DNA of 64,000 nt from a virus. The notes under the pieces were generated by a model that was not told the DNA's origin, made no database searches, and saw only the letters and a program-made list of their open reading frames with translations. Position numbers and translations under genes: made by a program. The stretch spans positions 118,720 to 182,719 of the IMG/VR virus record IMGVR_UViG_3300009008_000004. One strand, given 5' to 3'. Positions 18,434-27,457 of this stretch are shown here, piece by piece (position 1 is the stretch's first letter; every line of letters begins with the position of its first letter).

Positions 18434-20566
18434 TTATAGGGAGTTAAGTACCTCACTCAACTGCTGAAGCACACTCTCAGCCCCCGAAGCCTCTGTGATT
18501 GGCTGCGGAAGGAACGAAGGAATATCGCCCCGCTGTAGCGTCGCAGCCGCCCGCGTATACCCGTGTTGTCGCAACAAAGAAATAACCCAGGGCAACCGCT
18601 TTATAGAGAAGCTCGCCGACGACAGTTGACTCCGAAGATCGGCCATATCAGTAAGGTACGGCGCAAAGGCCTCCTTGAAGGCAGAAAAGCTGGACCAGGT
18701 CATAGAGGACAACGTTTTATCTAACAGGTGGAGGATATCCAGTTCGGTAGTCAACGCCTTATTCAGGGTTGGGCCAATAGTAAGATTGGCAAACAATTCG
18801 CCAAGCCCGGAACGAATCTCAAACTCTGCGTAAGCAGTGGGGATCTCCGCTGCCAACACATACGGAGATGTGCTGCTCAACAAAGTAGTAGTTGTGGGGG
18901 CAGAACCCCCATACTCTACGATATCCCCAATACGAAGCGGTACTGTTGGCTCCGAGGGGAGCGTAAGCGTAGTGCCGCCGGCGTAATCAAATGTAGCCGC
19001 TGCTCCGATCTCCACCTCTCCAGCGAGCTCAATGTAAGTAGCAGACTCCAGGGAAATATCACAATGAGATATTTGCACTGTGATGGCCTCCCCCGTACCA
19101 AGCTCTGTTGTTGGAATACGGCCCGACGCAATGAAATCGATGGGGGAGCTAAGGCCCGCCTCGGGAGTTATGGCTACGCCGCCAACGATTGCGCCAATCT
19201 TGTATGTGGCAGAGGCCGGAGTATTGAAGACCGGGGAATTATAGGAGACCGTAATAAGATGGTCGGTGGTGAGTGTAGGCTGTGCAACAGACAGGGCTAT
19301 AGTGCCCGCTGCTGAAAGCGTAGCAGCCAGAGGTGTAAGGCCCAAAGGATACGTAGTCTCCACTGAGACTGTGGGGGAGTCGGTACTCGTTAGATCCGCG
19401 GGAGCGTAATCCCCCCGAGCCCAACCATAGTCCGCTCCAGGACAAGAACCGTTGAATAAACCAGTACCTACCAAAGGGCCTGCCTGCGGGAAATACAGCT
19501 GCATCCCCTGCGAACGATTGGTATCGAGCATCACCAAGAAAATCTCATTCCCGGATACTACAAAATCAAAGGGCCGGGGCACTACGGGACCAGACACCTT
19601 CGTGTCTAACTCCACCGCCATAGTAGCCGAAGTATAGACAGCAGCCGCCAACGTACCAGTGTACTCGGTGTTGTTTACGCGGCAGTAGAAGGTATCATTT
19701 GCGCCAGCACCAATTGTCCAACTACCGGCAGCTGGCTCACCCACAACCGGATCGCACGCAACACCCAAACTTACAGATGCAGCTGTAGCCTCTGGAATTG
19801 TCCACGCTGTGGGTGCGCCCCCGGGAGTATCCAACCAATTCATAGTAGTTGCGGGAGGTACCGCAAAGACCGGGGGACCAATGGAGATGGACGCGGGAGC
19901 GAGACTCCCCAAAGCCCCGGCACCCAAAGCGTACTTCACCCGCGCAGGAGATTGCCGGTTCTCTGCAAGAGTAGTCAGGTAGTGTATGCCCCCGAGAGCC
20001 TCTACTGCCTCAACATGGTCAATATCCTCAGCGAGCACCTCATCCGTCCACTCAATAATGCGGTCTTTGAAATATCCTGTGAACAGGCGGAGCTGGAGCT
20101 GCTGCGTTGTCTTGAACACCAAAACGGCCCGGAAACACTCGAGCAACGCTGCCCGAAGTTCCTCTACCTTTGTACGGATTGCCGCCCCCTTAGCGCTGCT
20201 CTCCTCATCCCGCCGGGGATAATTCTTGATCAGCTCCTCGAGCTTCGAGGCGTAGACCGTCGCAGAGGGGGCCGTGGGGTCCAGAGGATTATCCAGAATA
20301 ATCTTAGAGTCCTTAGGAGGGATTACCTTGTTGGTACGAAACGCCTCGGTTATGTCATCAAGAAGAGTTAGTACACTGCTCTCGGCTGTAAGATATCGTT
20401 GGGAGGCGAGGTAACAGCCTTCCCACAAAGTATCAGAGTCGAGATACGCAGTTAGCCCAAAAATGAGCTTAATATCGTTGAGCAGACGAGCCCTGTCTTC
20501 CCGCACAGCATCACGGGAAGTATTGAGCAAGGTCGACAATAATCGCCGGACGGCTTTAGTATACAT
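18434..20566 (-). CDS. Large virion protein of unknown function, 710 aa
   Basis: Residues 1-220 are helical (RRLLSTLLNTSRDAVREDR, VEELRAALLECFRAVLVFK). Residues about 230-560 are a set of beta-sandwich-like repeats rich in Thr/Ala/Gly. The last 120 residues are helical again (FSAFKEAFAPYLTDMADL). This helix-beta-helix plan fits a tail or baseplate structural component, but no named family is recognised. Its start overlaps the end of the next upstream gene by 11 bp. A 17-bp operator-like element lies inside it. Confidence 0.65.
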   Translation of the reverse strand: MYTKAVRRLLSTLLNTSRDAVREDRARLLNDIKLIFGLTAYLDSDTLWEGCYLASQRYLTAESSVLTLLDDITEAFRTNKVIPPKDSKIILDNPLDPTAPSATVYASKLEELIKNYPRRDEESSAKGAAIRTKVEELRAALLECFRAVLVFKTTQQLQLRLFTGYFKDRIIEWTDEVLAEDIDHVEAVEALGGIHYLTTLAENRQSPARVKYALGAGALGSLAPASISIGPPVFAVPPATTMNWLDTPGGAPTAWTIPEATAASVSLGVACDPVVGEPAAGSWTIGAGANDTFYCRVNNTEYTGTLAAAVYTSATMAVELDTKVSGPVVPRPFDFVVSGNEIFLVMLDTNRSQGMQLYFPQAGPLVGTGLFNGSCPGADYGWARGDYAPADLTSTDSPTVSVETTYPLGLTPLAATLSAAGTIALSVAQPTLTTDHLITVSYNSPVFNTPASATYKIGAIVGGVAITPEAGLSSPIDFIASGRIPTTELGTGEAITVQISHCDISLESATYIELAGEVEIGAAATFDYAGGTTLTLPSEPTVPLRIGDIVEYGGSAPTTTTLLSSTSPYVLAAEIPTAYAEFEIRSGLGELFANLTIGPTLNKALTTELDILHLLDKTLSSMTWSSFSAFKEAFAPYLTDMADLRSQLSSASFSIKRLPWVISLLRQHGYTRAAATLQRGDIPSFLPQPITEASGAESVLQQLSEVLNSL
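19055..19071 (-). promoter_or_regulatory. Operator-like element, copy inside the 710-aa gene
   Basis: On the minus strand it reads TATCTC ATTGT GATATT, identical in all 17 bases to the intergenic copy at 40839-40855. It codes for ISHCDI here, so chance is possible, but identity over the spacer as well is notable. Confidence 0.4.
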
Positions 20567-20897
20567 CCTCCAAACCCGACTTCCTTAATCCACGCAACCC
20601 CTCTTCCGAGATTTTTGGGAGTTGCTCCAGAAGTCTATCACCATCTACGTCCAGGATTCTACATATTGACCGAAAACTACCCAGATCCTCAGAATCGGGG
20701 GAATAGAACCACGCGAGCAATTCCTCCTCTTCATCAGTACCTGCCTCAATAAATACGTAATCCTGAAGGGCGCGCTGGAGGACAGCTAACCAAAGCCGGC
20801 GAATTTTAGGACCCTGCTCAAGATCAAGGTCCCGACGAATATAATAACGGAATACATTCTCCGGGAGCAATTGTTCTTGGACAGCCTCTATTGCCAC
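20556..20897 (-). CDS. Small conserved-type phage protein, 113 aa
   Basis: The middle reads WLAVLQRALQDYVFIEAG, then LLAWFYSPDSEDLGSFRSIC and RILDVDGDRLLEQL. This order (a W..V...A..D helix, an 'A.WF.S' stretch, then 'F..IC..L..D...L') resembles a widespread small phage protein of unknown role, often 120-150 residues. Position within the late structural run suggests it is expressed with the tail genes. Function unknown. Confidence 0.6.
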   Translation of the reverse strand: MAIEAVQEQLLPENVFRYYIRRDLDLEQGPKIRRLWLAVLQRALQDYVFIEAGTDEEEELLAWFYSPDSEDLGSFRSICRILDVDGDRLLEQLPKISEEGLRGLRKSGLEDVY

Positions 20898-20898
20898 T

Positions 20899-21804
20899 TT
20901 AGGTAACCTCCACTGTCAAAGTACCCGAAATTGTTGGTGCAGGCAAAAGAAAATTTTCGGCTACTGGCAATGGAGTCATTGTATAGGTACCAGGCGTAAC
21001 CCCGGTGATAGTCAATTCTGTGTCACCAAGACTGAAAGTATACTCAGTGGCAGACGTCGCATACTGTATAAAAGAAGTGAGAGGTTCGGCTGCTACGGCC
21101 GAACGGAGAAGGCCAGATATAGACAAAGTCTTCGAAGCCCCGGCCGCGATAACTACATGTGTAGTTGGTACCCCGGCCTCCAGATACGTAACACTATACG
21201 GGTAGGGGAACACTACATCTGGGAGATTCGCGCTTGCCGCATCAGGAATGAAGATCTGCTGTGCCATATCGATATAATCGGGGATCATCACATACAGTTC
21301 CGCCCCACGAGGAAGATCGATCTCCCCATAGCCATCACTGTTGAGGGTGAGTTGCTGCGTTTGATCGAAGATACCCATTGTGGTTGAGGACGAGATGGTA
21401 CCTGCAGGAATCTCTGAAGGCCGGGAGAAATAGAGGGAAAGGCCCGCGGCAGCTGCGCCGGTAAGATCTGTGAAGTATCCGCTACAACGACAGAAGCGTG
21501 CGTCGCTCGACACCGGAGTAGCTACCGATGCCGCAGTAATTGTCACGGAAATATCTGAACCAGCTAAAGTAGCGTTCTGCGTTAGCCCAGCAGGAACAGT
21601 AAAAGGATTAGAGGCGGGTACCCGGACACGGATGAAGTAATCCCCGTCGGCGTACCCAACAAACGAGGCACGACCATTGGCGTTAGTCGTATCCTCCGCC
21701 AGGTAGACGCCAAACGCACCATCATCCTCATAGAGCTTGATCACCACCCCGGTAAAAGGGCTGAGGAGTGCGTCCAACAGGTTTACATAAATATCCGATG
21801 CCAT
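20899..21804 (-). CDS. Virion surface protein with carboxypeptidase-regulatory/Ig-like domains, 301 aa
   Basis: Two or three beta-sandwich repeats are visible. The first (FTGVVIKLYEDDGAFGVYLA, then NGRASFVGYADGDYFIRV) has the G..V.L...G...T..G.F....G.Y pattern of carboxypeptidase regulatory-like domains. The second (SGYFTDLTGAAAAGLSLYFS) repeats it. Such domains decorate phage particles and may bind carbohydrate or cell surface weakly. Start and stop codons touch those of its neighbours (21804). Confidence 0.65.
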   Translation of the reverse strand: MASDIYVNLLDALLSPFTGVVIKLYEDDGAFGVYLAEDTTNANGRASFVGYADGDYFIRVRVPASNPFTVPAGLTQNATLAGSDISVTITAASVATPVSSDARFCRCSGYFTDLTGAAAAGLSLYFSRPSEIPAGTISSSTTMGIFDQTQQLTLNSDGYGEIDLPRGAELYVMIPDYIDMAQQIFIPDAASANLPDVVFPYPYSVTYLEAGVPTTHVVIAAGASKTLSISGLLRSAVAAEPLTSFIQYATSATEYTFSLGDTELTITGVTPGTYTMTPLPVAENFLLPAPTISGTLTVEVT

Positions 21805-24092
21805 TACTTAGTTCCCCACAGCTTTTTGGCCTCTTCAGGAGTAAGGCTCTCCAGCAGTTTACGGTTAGAAGCAGAGAGTCCCTTGAGCTGCTCCGCCGGA
21901 ATATGCTTCTGCACTAACTTGTTCTTAAAGGTATACGCCGGCTTCTGCGAAGCGGCCGCAGGCTTCGCCGGTGTGGCGGGTGTCTGCTTGCCGCCCGCAA
22001 GAACCTCATCTACGCTTCCCGCAGGCGCGGTACTTGGCTTGGTCTCCCCAACGGCACGGCCGGTCTCCGGAGAGACTTTTTGTTGTCTGGGCGAGACGCC
22101 CCCACCGACAGTCTTCGCCGGAGTAACGCCGCTCGGCCCAAACTTTTTACCCGCCCATCTGCCTGCCTTGCCAGCCAAATTACGCCCGGTCTCTGTTAGG
22201 CCAGCAACGCCAAGCCCACCAGCGGTAAGCGCACCCAAACCTGCTGTACGCGGGCGGTCCTGGGCGAACCGGCGGACAGGACTCGGCTCATGCCCAGCAC
22301 TACGCAAGATACGATTCTTCGCAGCGACACCCACACGATTAGCCTTAAGTTCCCCGGCCAAACCCCTCGCCTGCTGCTTCAAGGTATCCAATGTAGCCTT
22401 CTCGGCAGGCAGCTTACCAAAGCCCTTACTGAGCTCCCCAATACGATCCTTCAGCTGCCGTTCAAGGACAACGGCCTCCTGCAAGTTTACCGCCTTCTTA
22501 GCCTCTGGGCCCATGGCTGCCATCTCTTCCCATGCAGCGGGAGTATGGACTTCACCAATACCCTTACTATAAGCTTCGAGGTTAATTTCGCCCTTACCCG
22601 GGGCGGCAGCCCCAGCTGTTGGCTGCCCTGCGGGTGCAGCAGGCTCCTTTACCGGTGCTTCTGCTACTTGCTTCCAGGTCCCACGTTCTCCGCTACCCTC
22701 AAGTCCACGACCTCTCGCTACTGCGGGCTCACCCGAGCCAGGCGGAAGAACTCCTTCGCCTTCTGCGGGAGTTTTAGGAGTAGCAACCTCTGCCTTCGCC
22801 TTTTCGGCTGCCGCTGCTTCCGCCTTCGCCTTTTCCGCGGCTTTTGCCGCAGCCTCTGCTTTTTGAGTTGCCTTAGCCTCAGCTTTGGCAGCCGCCGCTG
22901 CCTGCCGTTGCTCCGTCTTGACAAGCTTCGCCTCCATACCCTCGCCTTTCGCCATTGTACGTACAGAAGGCTGTGAGGGATCAACGAAGGGGTCGGGTTC
23001 TTTGCCCGCGGCTTCCATCTTCGCCAGCCTACGTTCAGCAGAAGAGGTATTCTTCAAGCGATTAAAGAATTCTCTGCCACGAGCGAAGAAACCAGGGGCT
23101 GCTTCCCCGGCTGGTGCGGCTGCTCGACCCACATTCGCTGCCTGCTCTACACCAGCACCAACACCCGTACCAAATACGGGCTGTGCCGGCTGTGCTGCAG
23201 GCTGGCTGGGCAGACGAGTACCAGCTCTACCAGTGGGGCTGGTAATTACCCGCCCTGCTGCAGGAGGGGCACCAAAAGTACCTTCAGCACCCCGAGCAAG
23301 CCGTTGTGCAAGACCGTAACCTCTTGCCAGCAGCGGTGCAGCAAGCCCAAGACCCGCACCACCAAGCTCGAGTGCTGCTACGTTTGCGGGAGTAGCTACA
23401 TCGCTTAGGTTGGAAAGAGCCGGATAAGCTTTCCGGGCCAGCTGCTCCTTATATTCAGGAGAGGTCTCGAGCATACCCCCGCTCTCTAGCTGAGACATCA
23501 GCCGCATCTTTATCTGTGCCTGCCGCTGAGACATAGTAGAAGGGTCATGCCCCTCGTACACAGGTTGGCGGGCTTGGTGACGAGCTGCAACACCCGCAGC
23601 GTAGTCCCCTTCCTGCCGATTATGCGGAGATTGAGCCAGCCGATCATAACCTGCCTGATTCTTCGCCCGAGTCTTTGCGAGAGAGGTTCCCATATCCCCG
23701 ACCTTCTTCTCAACCGTGTCGCCAATTGTCTTACCAAAGGCAACTTGCGCAGGCCCATACTTGGGAGCTCCCGCAGTAGCAAACGGGTCAACACCGCCAT
23801 AAGGCTTGAACTTCTCTTCACGAGCCTTCTGCTCTTGACCCCGCATCTGCTGACTACGCTGCACAGAAGAAATATTTCGTTGAGATTTTGTTGGGTCAGC
23901 GGCCAAAAGTTTCGACTCAGCAGCAGGTCCCTTACGCTTACGCGCATTGAACTTATCCCAATCTGTTTTCACCGGTTTTGCCGGTTTGAAGCTCTTAGTG
24001 GGATCGAATTCGTCAGCAGCCCGTTTCTCCAGTCCTTTCAAGACTGCGGGATCCACAAGACCGGCCAACATACCTATGAGTTCTCTTCGCAT
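21804..24092 (-). CDS. Long Ala/Lys/Pro-rich protein, possible internal or ejected virion protein, 762 aa
   Basis: The protein starts with GMLAGLVDPAVLKGLEKRA, then is basic and low in complexity. A hydrophobic glycine/alanine stretch lies near residues 230-255 (ELGGAGLGLAAPLLARG) and an Ala/Lys coiled-coil near 395-440. The C-terminus repeats 'SPEE/TPEE' helices (LSASNRKLLESLTPEEAKKL). No enzyme motif is seen. Composition and place in the late operon fit a protein packaged in the head or delivered with the DNA; this is inference. Long open frames on the opposite strand are by-products of the GC-rich composition. Confidence 0.55.
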   Translation of the reverse strand: MRRELIGMLAGLVDPAVLKGLEKRAADEFDPTKSFKPAKPVKTDWDKFNARKRKGPAAESKLLAADPTKSQRNISSVQRSQQMRGQEQKAREEKFKPYGGVDPFATAGAPKYGPAQVAFGKTIGDTVEKKVGDMGTSLAKTRAKNQAGYDRLAQSPHNRQEGDYAAGVAARHQARQPVYEGHDPSTMSQRQAQIKMRLMSQLESGGMLETSPEYKEQLARKAYPALSNLSDVATPANVAALELGGAGLGLAAPLLARGYGLAQRLARGAEGTFGAPPAAGRVITSPTGRAGTRLPSQPAAQPAQPVFGTGVGAGVEQAANVGRAAAPAGEAAPGFFARGREFFNRLKNTSSAERRLAKMEAAGKEPDPFVDPSQPSVRTMAKGEGMEAKLVKTEQRQAAAAAKAEAKATQKAEAAAKAAEKAKAEAAAAEKAKAEVATPKTPAEGEGVLPPGSGEPAVARGRGLEGSGERGTWKQVAEAPVKEPAAPAGQPTAGAAAPGKGEINLEAYSKGIGEVHTPAAWEEMAAMGPEAKKAVNLQEAVVLERQLKDRIGELSKGFGKLPAEKATLDTLKQQARGLAGELKANRVGVAAKNRILRSAGHEPSPVRRFAQDRPRTAGLGALTAGGLGVAGLTETGRNLAGKAGRWAGKKFGPSGVTPAKTVGGGVSPRQQKVSPETGRAVGETKPSTAPAGSVDEVLAGGKQTPATPAKPAAASQKPAYTFKNKLVQKHIPAEQLKGLSASNRKLLESLTPEEAKKLWGTK

Positions 24093-25681
24093 TACGTCGT
24101 CTCCGGCTTCTTCGGGTTGTAAGGGCTGGTAAGACCAGTGTCCTTAGCCTTGGGCTTGAATATGGACATCAGACCCGGGTCCTTCTTAGGGACTGTCTGC
24201 TGCGGCTTATAAAGATGCGCAAGCCCTGTATCCTTGGCCGGGGTAGGCTTCGGAGGCGTTGGCGTGAACTGGAAATTCTCCTTACCAGCGTTCAACGACT
24301 TCTGAGCATCCGCGGCAAGAGGCATGAACTTCTGGCCCTTAGCAGCATCTCCCACAGAAGGCTGGAACCCCGGCTTCATCGGAAGTGTCTTGCCCTTCGC
24401 AGGCCCCTGCCCCTCAAGAGCAAATGCCGTCTGTACCGGAGGCTTCGGGGTTCTCTTTACAGGTGCGGCCCGATTCTGGGTCGCCCAGGAGGCATAATCC
24501 TGCCGGGCTTGCCTCAGTGCCTTGGGATCTTTTCCGGCCTCAGCACCAAGCCACCGCATACGAAGGCGGTCCTGGTGGACACGCCTCCCAAGATACTTGT
24601 CCCCGCCGTATTTCCAGTGCTTGGCCCAAGCCTTATTATCTCCCTTGAATGAATCCAGCTTCTTCAGTTTTGCCTGGTAATCAGCAATACGATCTTTTGC
24701 CGACATCCCACCGTAAGTATACCCAGCGCGCCCTTTCTGCTGCATATCTGTAAGCAGTCCCTGAATCTGCTGTTTAGCAGTACCGATATCTTTAGGGGCA
24801 ACAAACTTTTGAGGGTTCCATGTAGAGGCGGCACTTGTGGTTCCTGAGGACATCCGTTCTTTAAGCTTCAGGAGTTCTCTGCGACGATCCAGGTTCTGCC
24901 CTGCTTGCGTATAGCCTTTCTGTAGCCCGCGAACAGCGCTCGCCCCAAGAGCAGCCCGGCGCTTAGGATCTGCGAGAGTGCTATATGTATTAGCGGCTAA
25001 ACCCGCGATAGGGACATTCTTACGAACAGACCCAGCAATCGCCCGAAGATCTCCTGTAGTAGGCTTTCTTTCGGCTTTCTGCGCTCGCATCTCCCGGAGC
25101 CTATCCAATTTAGCTTTTAGGTCGCCCGGAGCGGGGCCCTCTTTTGGGGTGCCCGTAGCGGGCGGGGGAGTAAGCTTTGAGGCGTCTACAGTAGCTCCCG
25201 GCAAGACCTTCCGCTGGGGGTCTCGCCCAACAGGGCGACGCCTACCTTTTGGAGGAACAAAGTTACCGCCCATAGGATCGCCTTCGCGAGAAGCTCCAAA
25301 AGAATAGTCTGTTTTCGGAGCCGCCCAACGTCCTCGAGTGGCCCATTTTCGGTGTATATCAGCCACCTGCAGCTTCTTCCCTGAGGGAAGTGCGTCAAAG
25401 CTCGCTGCCCCCGTGTGCGTTTTAGCAAGTCTGTTGAGATCAGGATTTGCAGCAGCGTTATACCAAAAAGGTTTCCGGCGGGGACGGCCGTTTGGCCCGA
25501 CTTCCTCTACATCCCATATAATCTTCCGCTCCTCAGGAGAGAGGGCCGACCACGGCTTGCGGAACTTATCGAGAGCAATTACATCCCAACCATGCATGGT
25601 ACGGTCCTTTTCCTCAGCCACCTTCTCAAGGGTATCTACCTCTCCGATAAACTGTAGGAGCTTCTTTGTTTTTTCATACAT
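24092..25681 (-). CDS. Basic, mostly disordered protein, 529 aa
   Basis: The first 25 residues (LLQFIGEVDTLEKVAEE) carry an F..E....EKVA motif also seen in other proteins of the window. Residues 30-170 hold a compact region with WSALSPEERKIIWDVEEV and DIHRKWATRGRW. The rest is Lys/Arg/Pro-rich with short helices. The protein ends in repeats of the type KDTGLAHLYKP, KKDPGLMSIFKP and AKDTGLTSPYNP, three copies of a D(T/P)GL.(S/H).(Y/F).P unit. The gene overlaps both neighbours by one base. Likely virion-associated; function unknown. Confidence 0.55.
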   Translation of the reverse strand: MYEKTKKLLQFIGEVDTLEKVAEEKDRTMHGWDVIALDKFRKPWSALSPEERKIIWDVEEVGPNGRPRRKPFWYNAAANPDLNRLAKTHTGAASFDALPSGKKLQVADIHRKWATRGRWAAPKTDYSFGASREGDPMGGNFVPPKGRRRPVGRDPQRKVLPGATVDASKLTPPPATGTPKEGPAPGDLKAKLDRLREMRAQKAERKPTTGDLRAIAGSVRKNVPIAGLAANTYSTLADPKRRAALGASAVRGLQKGYTQAGQNLDRRRELLKLKERMSSGTTSAASTWNPQKFVAPKDIGTAKQQIQGLLTDMQQKGRAGYTYGGMSAKDRIADYQAKLKKLDSFKGDNKAWAKHWKYGGDKYLGRRVHQDRLRMRWLGAEAGKDPKALRQARQDYASWATQNRAAPVKRTPKPPVQTAFALEGQGPAKGKTLPMKPGFQPSVGDAAKGQKFMPLAADAQKSLNAGKENFQFTPTPPKPTPAKDTGLAHLYKPQQTVPKKDPGLMSIFKPKAKDTGLTSPYNPKKPETT

Positions 25682-27186
25682 TAGATATCCGCCTGTACAG
25701 CTGCAGGTACCTGAAGGCGCACAATATCAAACAGGTCATCCTGGGTAAAGTGGTCCAGGAGATTGAACTCGGTTTGACTCGGCACTAACAGGTTCCGTCG
25801 TATTGAGGTTCCCTCTATCGCAACCTCTACAGTCAGCCCGCGAACCAGCTGCGTAGTGGCCATCCCCATTCCATCCGTCTGCACAATAAGCGGGTGCCCT
25901 GTAACAGCCACAGCAGTCCCGGCAACAGAGGTTGTCTGAAAGGGTACATAATTATGCGATATGAGTATCTTCAGCCCAGCAATTGGGTTGCCCTGGAGAT
26001 CAACGAACTGCGCCTTCATCGTCGAGAAATAGTCTTGACCAACAAGCGGGGCATCCGTATACCGCGGTGTAAGGAAATTCGTGGACAACACAAAGTCATT
26101 GGTCGCTGTAGTAGAGTGGCGATCAACCACATTGACCGTAAAATTATTAATCCCGAATATGTGTTTGTCCCGCCGGAGTACTGCGTAATACGCGCCCGGG
26201 GGCAGAGAAGTGTAGAAGCGCCCGTCGGGCATTGAGTACCCCCGACGTACCGTTACACCATCAGAATTCAGGAGGGCAACCTCCACACCAGCCAGGGCTT
26301 GCGACGTGGTGCTTTCGACGATCTCGAAAGTGGTATCGGCGTAGGTGTTATCAGAGTAAATGAAAACATCCTCGGTTGCCTGTACGGTGGTATCGTCACA
26401 CCAGATAAAAACGTAGTTGCCTTCGGGGAGTTTGATATACTCATCAGTCTCGTAAGCCAGAGAACTATCAACAGCAGTGAGAGAAATCGGGGGGCTGGTA
26501 TACGAAGCAGTATATGTCCCAGCTGTGAGCCCAAGCTCAGTAAGAACAGCAGCATCCCCATCAAGGACAACCTGGGTATCTTCCGTCAAAGAATCCGACT
26601 CAATCCGCAATTTACCCGCAGAAGTCAGGGCACGACCAAAACGTATCTGGCTATTTATCTCATCGAGAACTTCCAGCAACGTACGCACGCCTGTAGTTAA
26701 TGTAATGGAATACGTGGGCGAGGTCGCATCGAAAGTCAGCTCAATGTCTGAGGATGCCGGGATGGTATATGATGCCACAACCTTCGTCGACGTAACCGAA
26801 GCCGCGAGCTGTGTGAGTGCACAGCTGGTAACCGCGGTAAGTGTGTTGTCGAGAATGTAAAGCTGCGGTGTGCCCCACCCGGTGCCCTCAACCAGATACT
26901 TCCGGAGGTTATTCGGGTATTCGTCATTGGGAGGCTCTGTTTCTACAAGGCACTCTTCCCAATCGGTGTACCCCGTCGCAGCCCACTTAATGCGATAGGC
27001 CCCCGCCGTAGAGAAGGTGTACGCGGCTGTAATACGCATGAAATCGATGGGTGCCGTAGTCATCGCTGTTGTAGCCAGCGAAGTAACCAGGGTACCTTCG
27101 TCATCGTAGATTGTGAGCGTCAGATCAGTCAGGTCCGACGTATGGTAATGCCAGAATTGCTTTGACTGAGACAGCTTTACAAACAT
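25681..27186 (-). CDS. Structural protein with Ig-like and carboxypeptidase-regulatory-like domains, 501 aa
   Basis: The start (KLSQSKQFWHYHTSDLTDLT) leads into several beta-sandwich domains. Residues about 290-350 (STTSQALAGVEVALLNSDGV, then SMPDGRFYTSLPPGAYYAVL) have the carboxypeptidase regulatory-like pattern. The C-terminal part holds another G..I.I...TD..G.A.T domain. It lies next to the sigma-like gene in the late minus-strand operon and is probably a particle decoration or fibre protein. Confidence 0.6.
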   Translation of the reverse strand: MFVKLSQSKQFWHYHTSDLTDLTLTIYDDEGTLVTSLATTAMTTAPIDFMRITAAYTFSTAGAYRIKWAATGYTDWEECLVETEPPNDEYPNNLRKYLVEGTGWGTPQLYILDNTLTAVTSCALTQLAASVTSTKVVASYTIPASSDIELTFDATSPTYSITLTTGVRTLLEVLDEINSQIRFGRALTSAGKLRIESDSLTEDTQVVLDGDAAVLTELGLTAGTYTASYTSPPISLTAVDSSLAYETDEYIKLPEGNYVFIWCDDTTVQATEDVFIYSDNTYADTTFEIVESTTSQALAGVEVALLNSDGVTVRRGYSMPDGRFYTSLPPGAYYAVLRRDKHIFGINNFTVNVVDRHSTTATNDFVLSTNFLTPRYTDAPLVGQDYFSTMKAQFVDLQGNPIAGLKILISHNYVPFQTTSVAGTAVAVTGHPLIVQTDGMGMATTQLVRGLTVEVAIEGTSIRRNLLVPSQTEFNLLDHFTQDDLFDIVRLQVPAAVQADI

Positions 27187-27253
27187 ACCGGCTCCCGCCT
27201 AAGGTCCTGTTGAGGATTGTAGCAACAGCAGAAGGGCCACGCAATCTCCCATA

Positions 27254-27457
27254 CTACGGCTCCTCCCCCAGGAAATCAGAGATATTAGCATCAATCGCAG
27301 CCTCAAAGCCCGTCAGAGTATCCTCGAAGGGCGCAAAGACTTCGGCCTCCTTCAGCTCCTGTAACCAAGTCGACAACGTCTCAACCTTTTGCCTTTCGGT
27401 TGTTACGTGCTCCTGGAGAAGTTGCTGGAGCTGTAAAACTTTGTCTTTGAGACTCAT
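27254..27457 (-). CDS. Short coiled-coil protein, 67 aa
   Basis: ATG 27457 is preceded by GGGGGT. The protein is one amphipathic helix (LQLQQLLQEHVTTERQKVET, LSTWLQELKEAEVF) and ends in an acidic stretch. It overlaps the last 77 bp of the sigma-like gene in another frame. That is long for an overlap, so either the sigma-like tail or this gene may be less constrained. Function unknown. Confidence 0.5.
   Translation of the reverse strand: MSLKDKVLQLQQLLQEHVTTERQKVETLSTWLQELKEAEVFAPFEDTLTGFEAAIDANISDFLGEEP

Noticed and set aside
21826-22976. Long plus-strand open frames opposite the 762-aa gene.
   Set aside because: They mirror a low-complexity Ala/Lys-rich gene, have no ribosome site and are poor in normal protein features.
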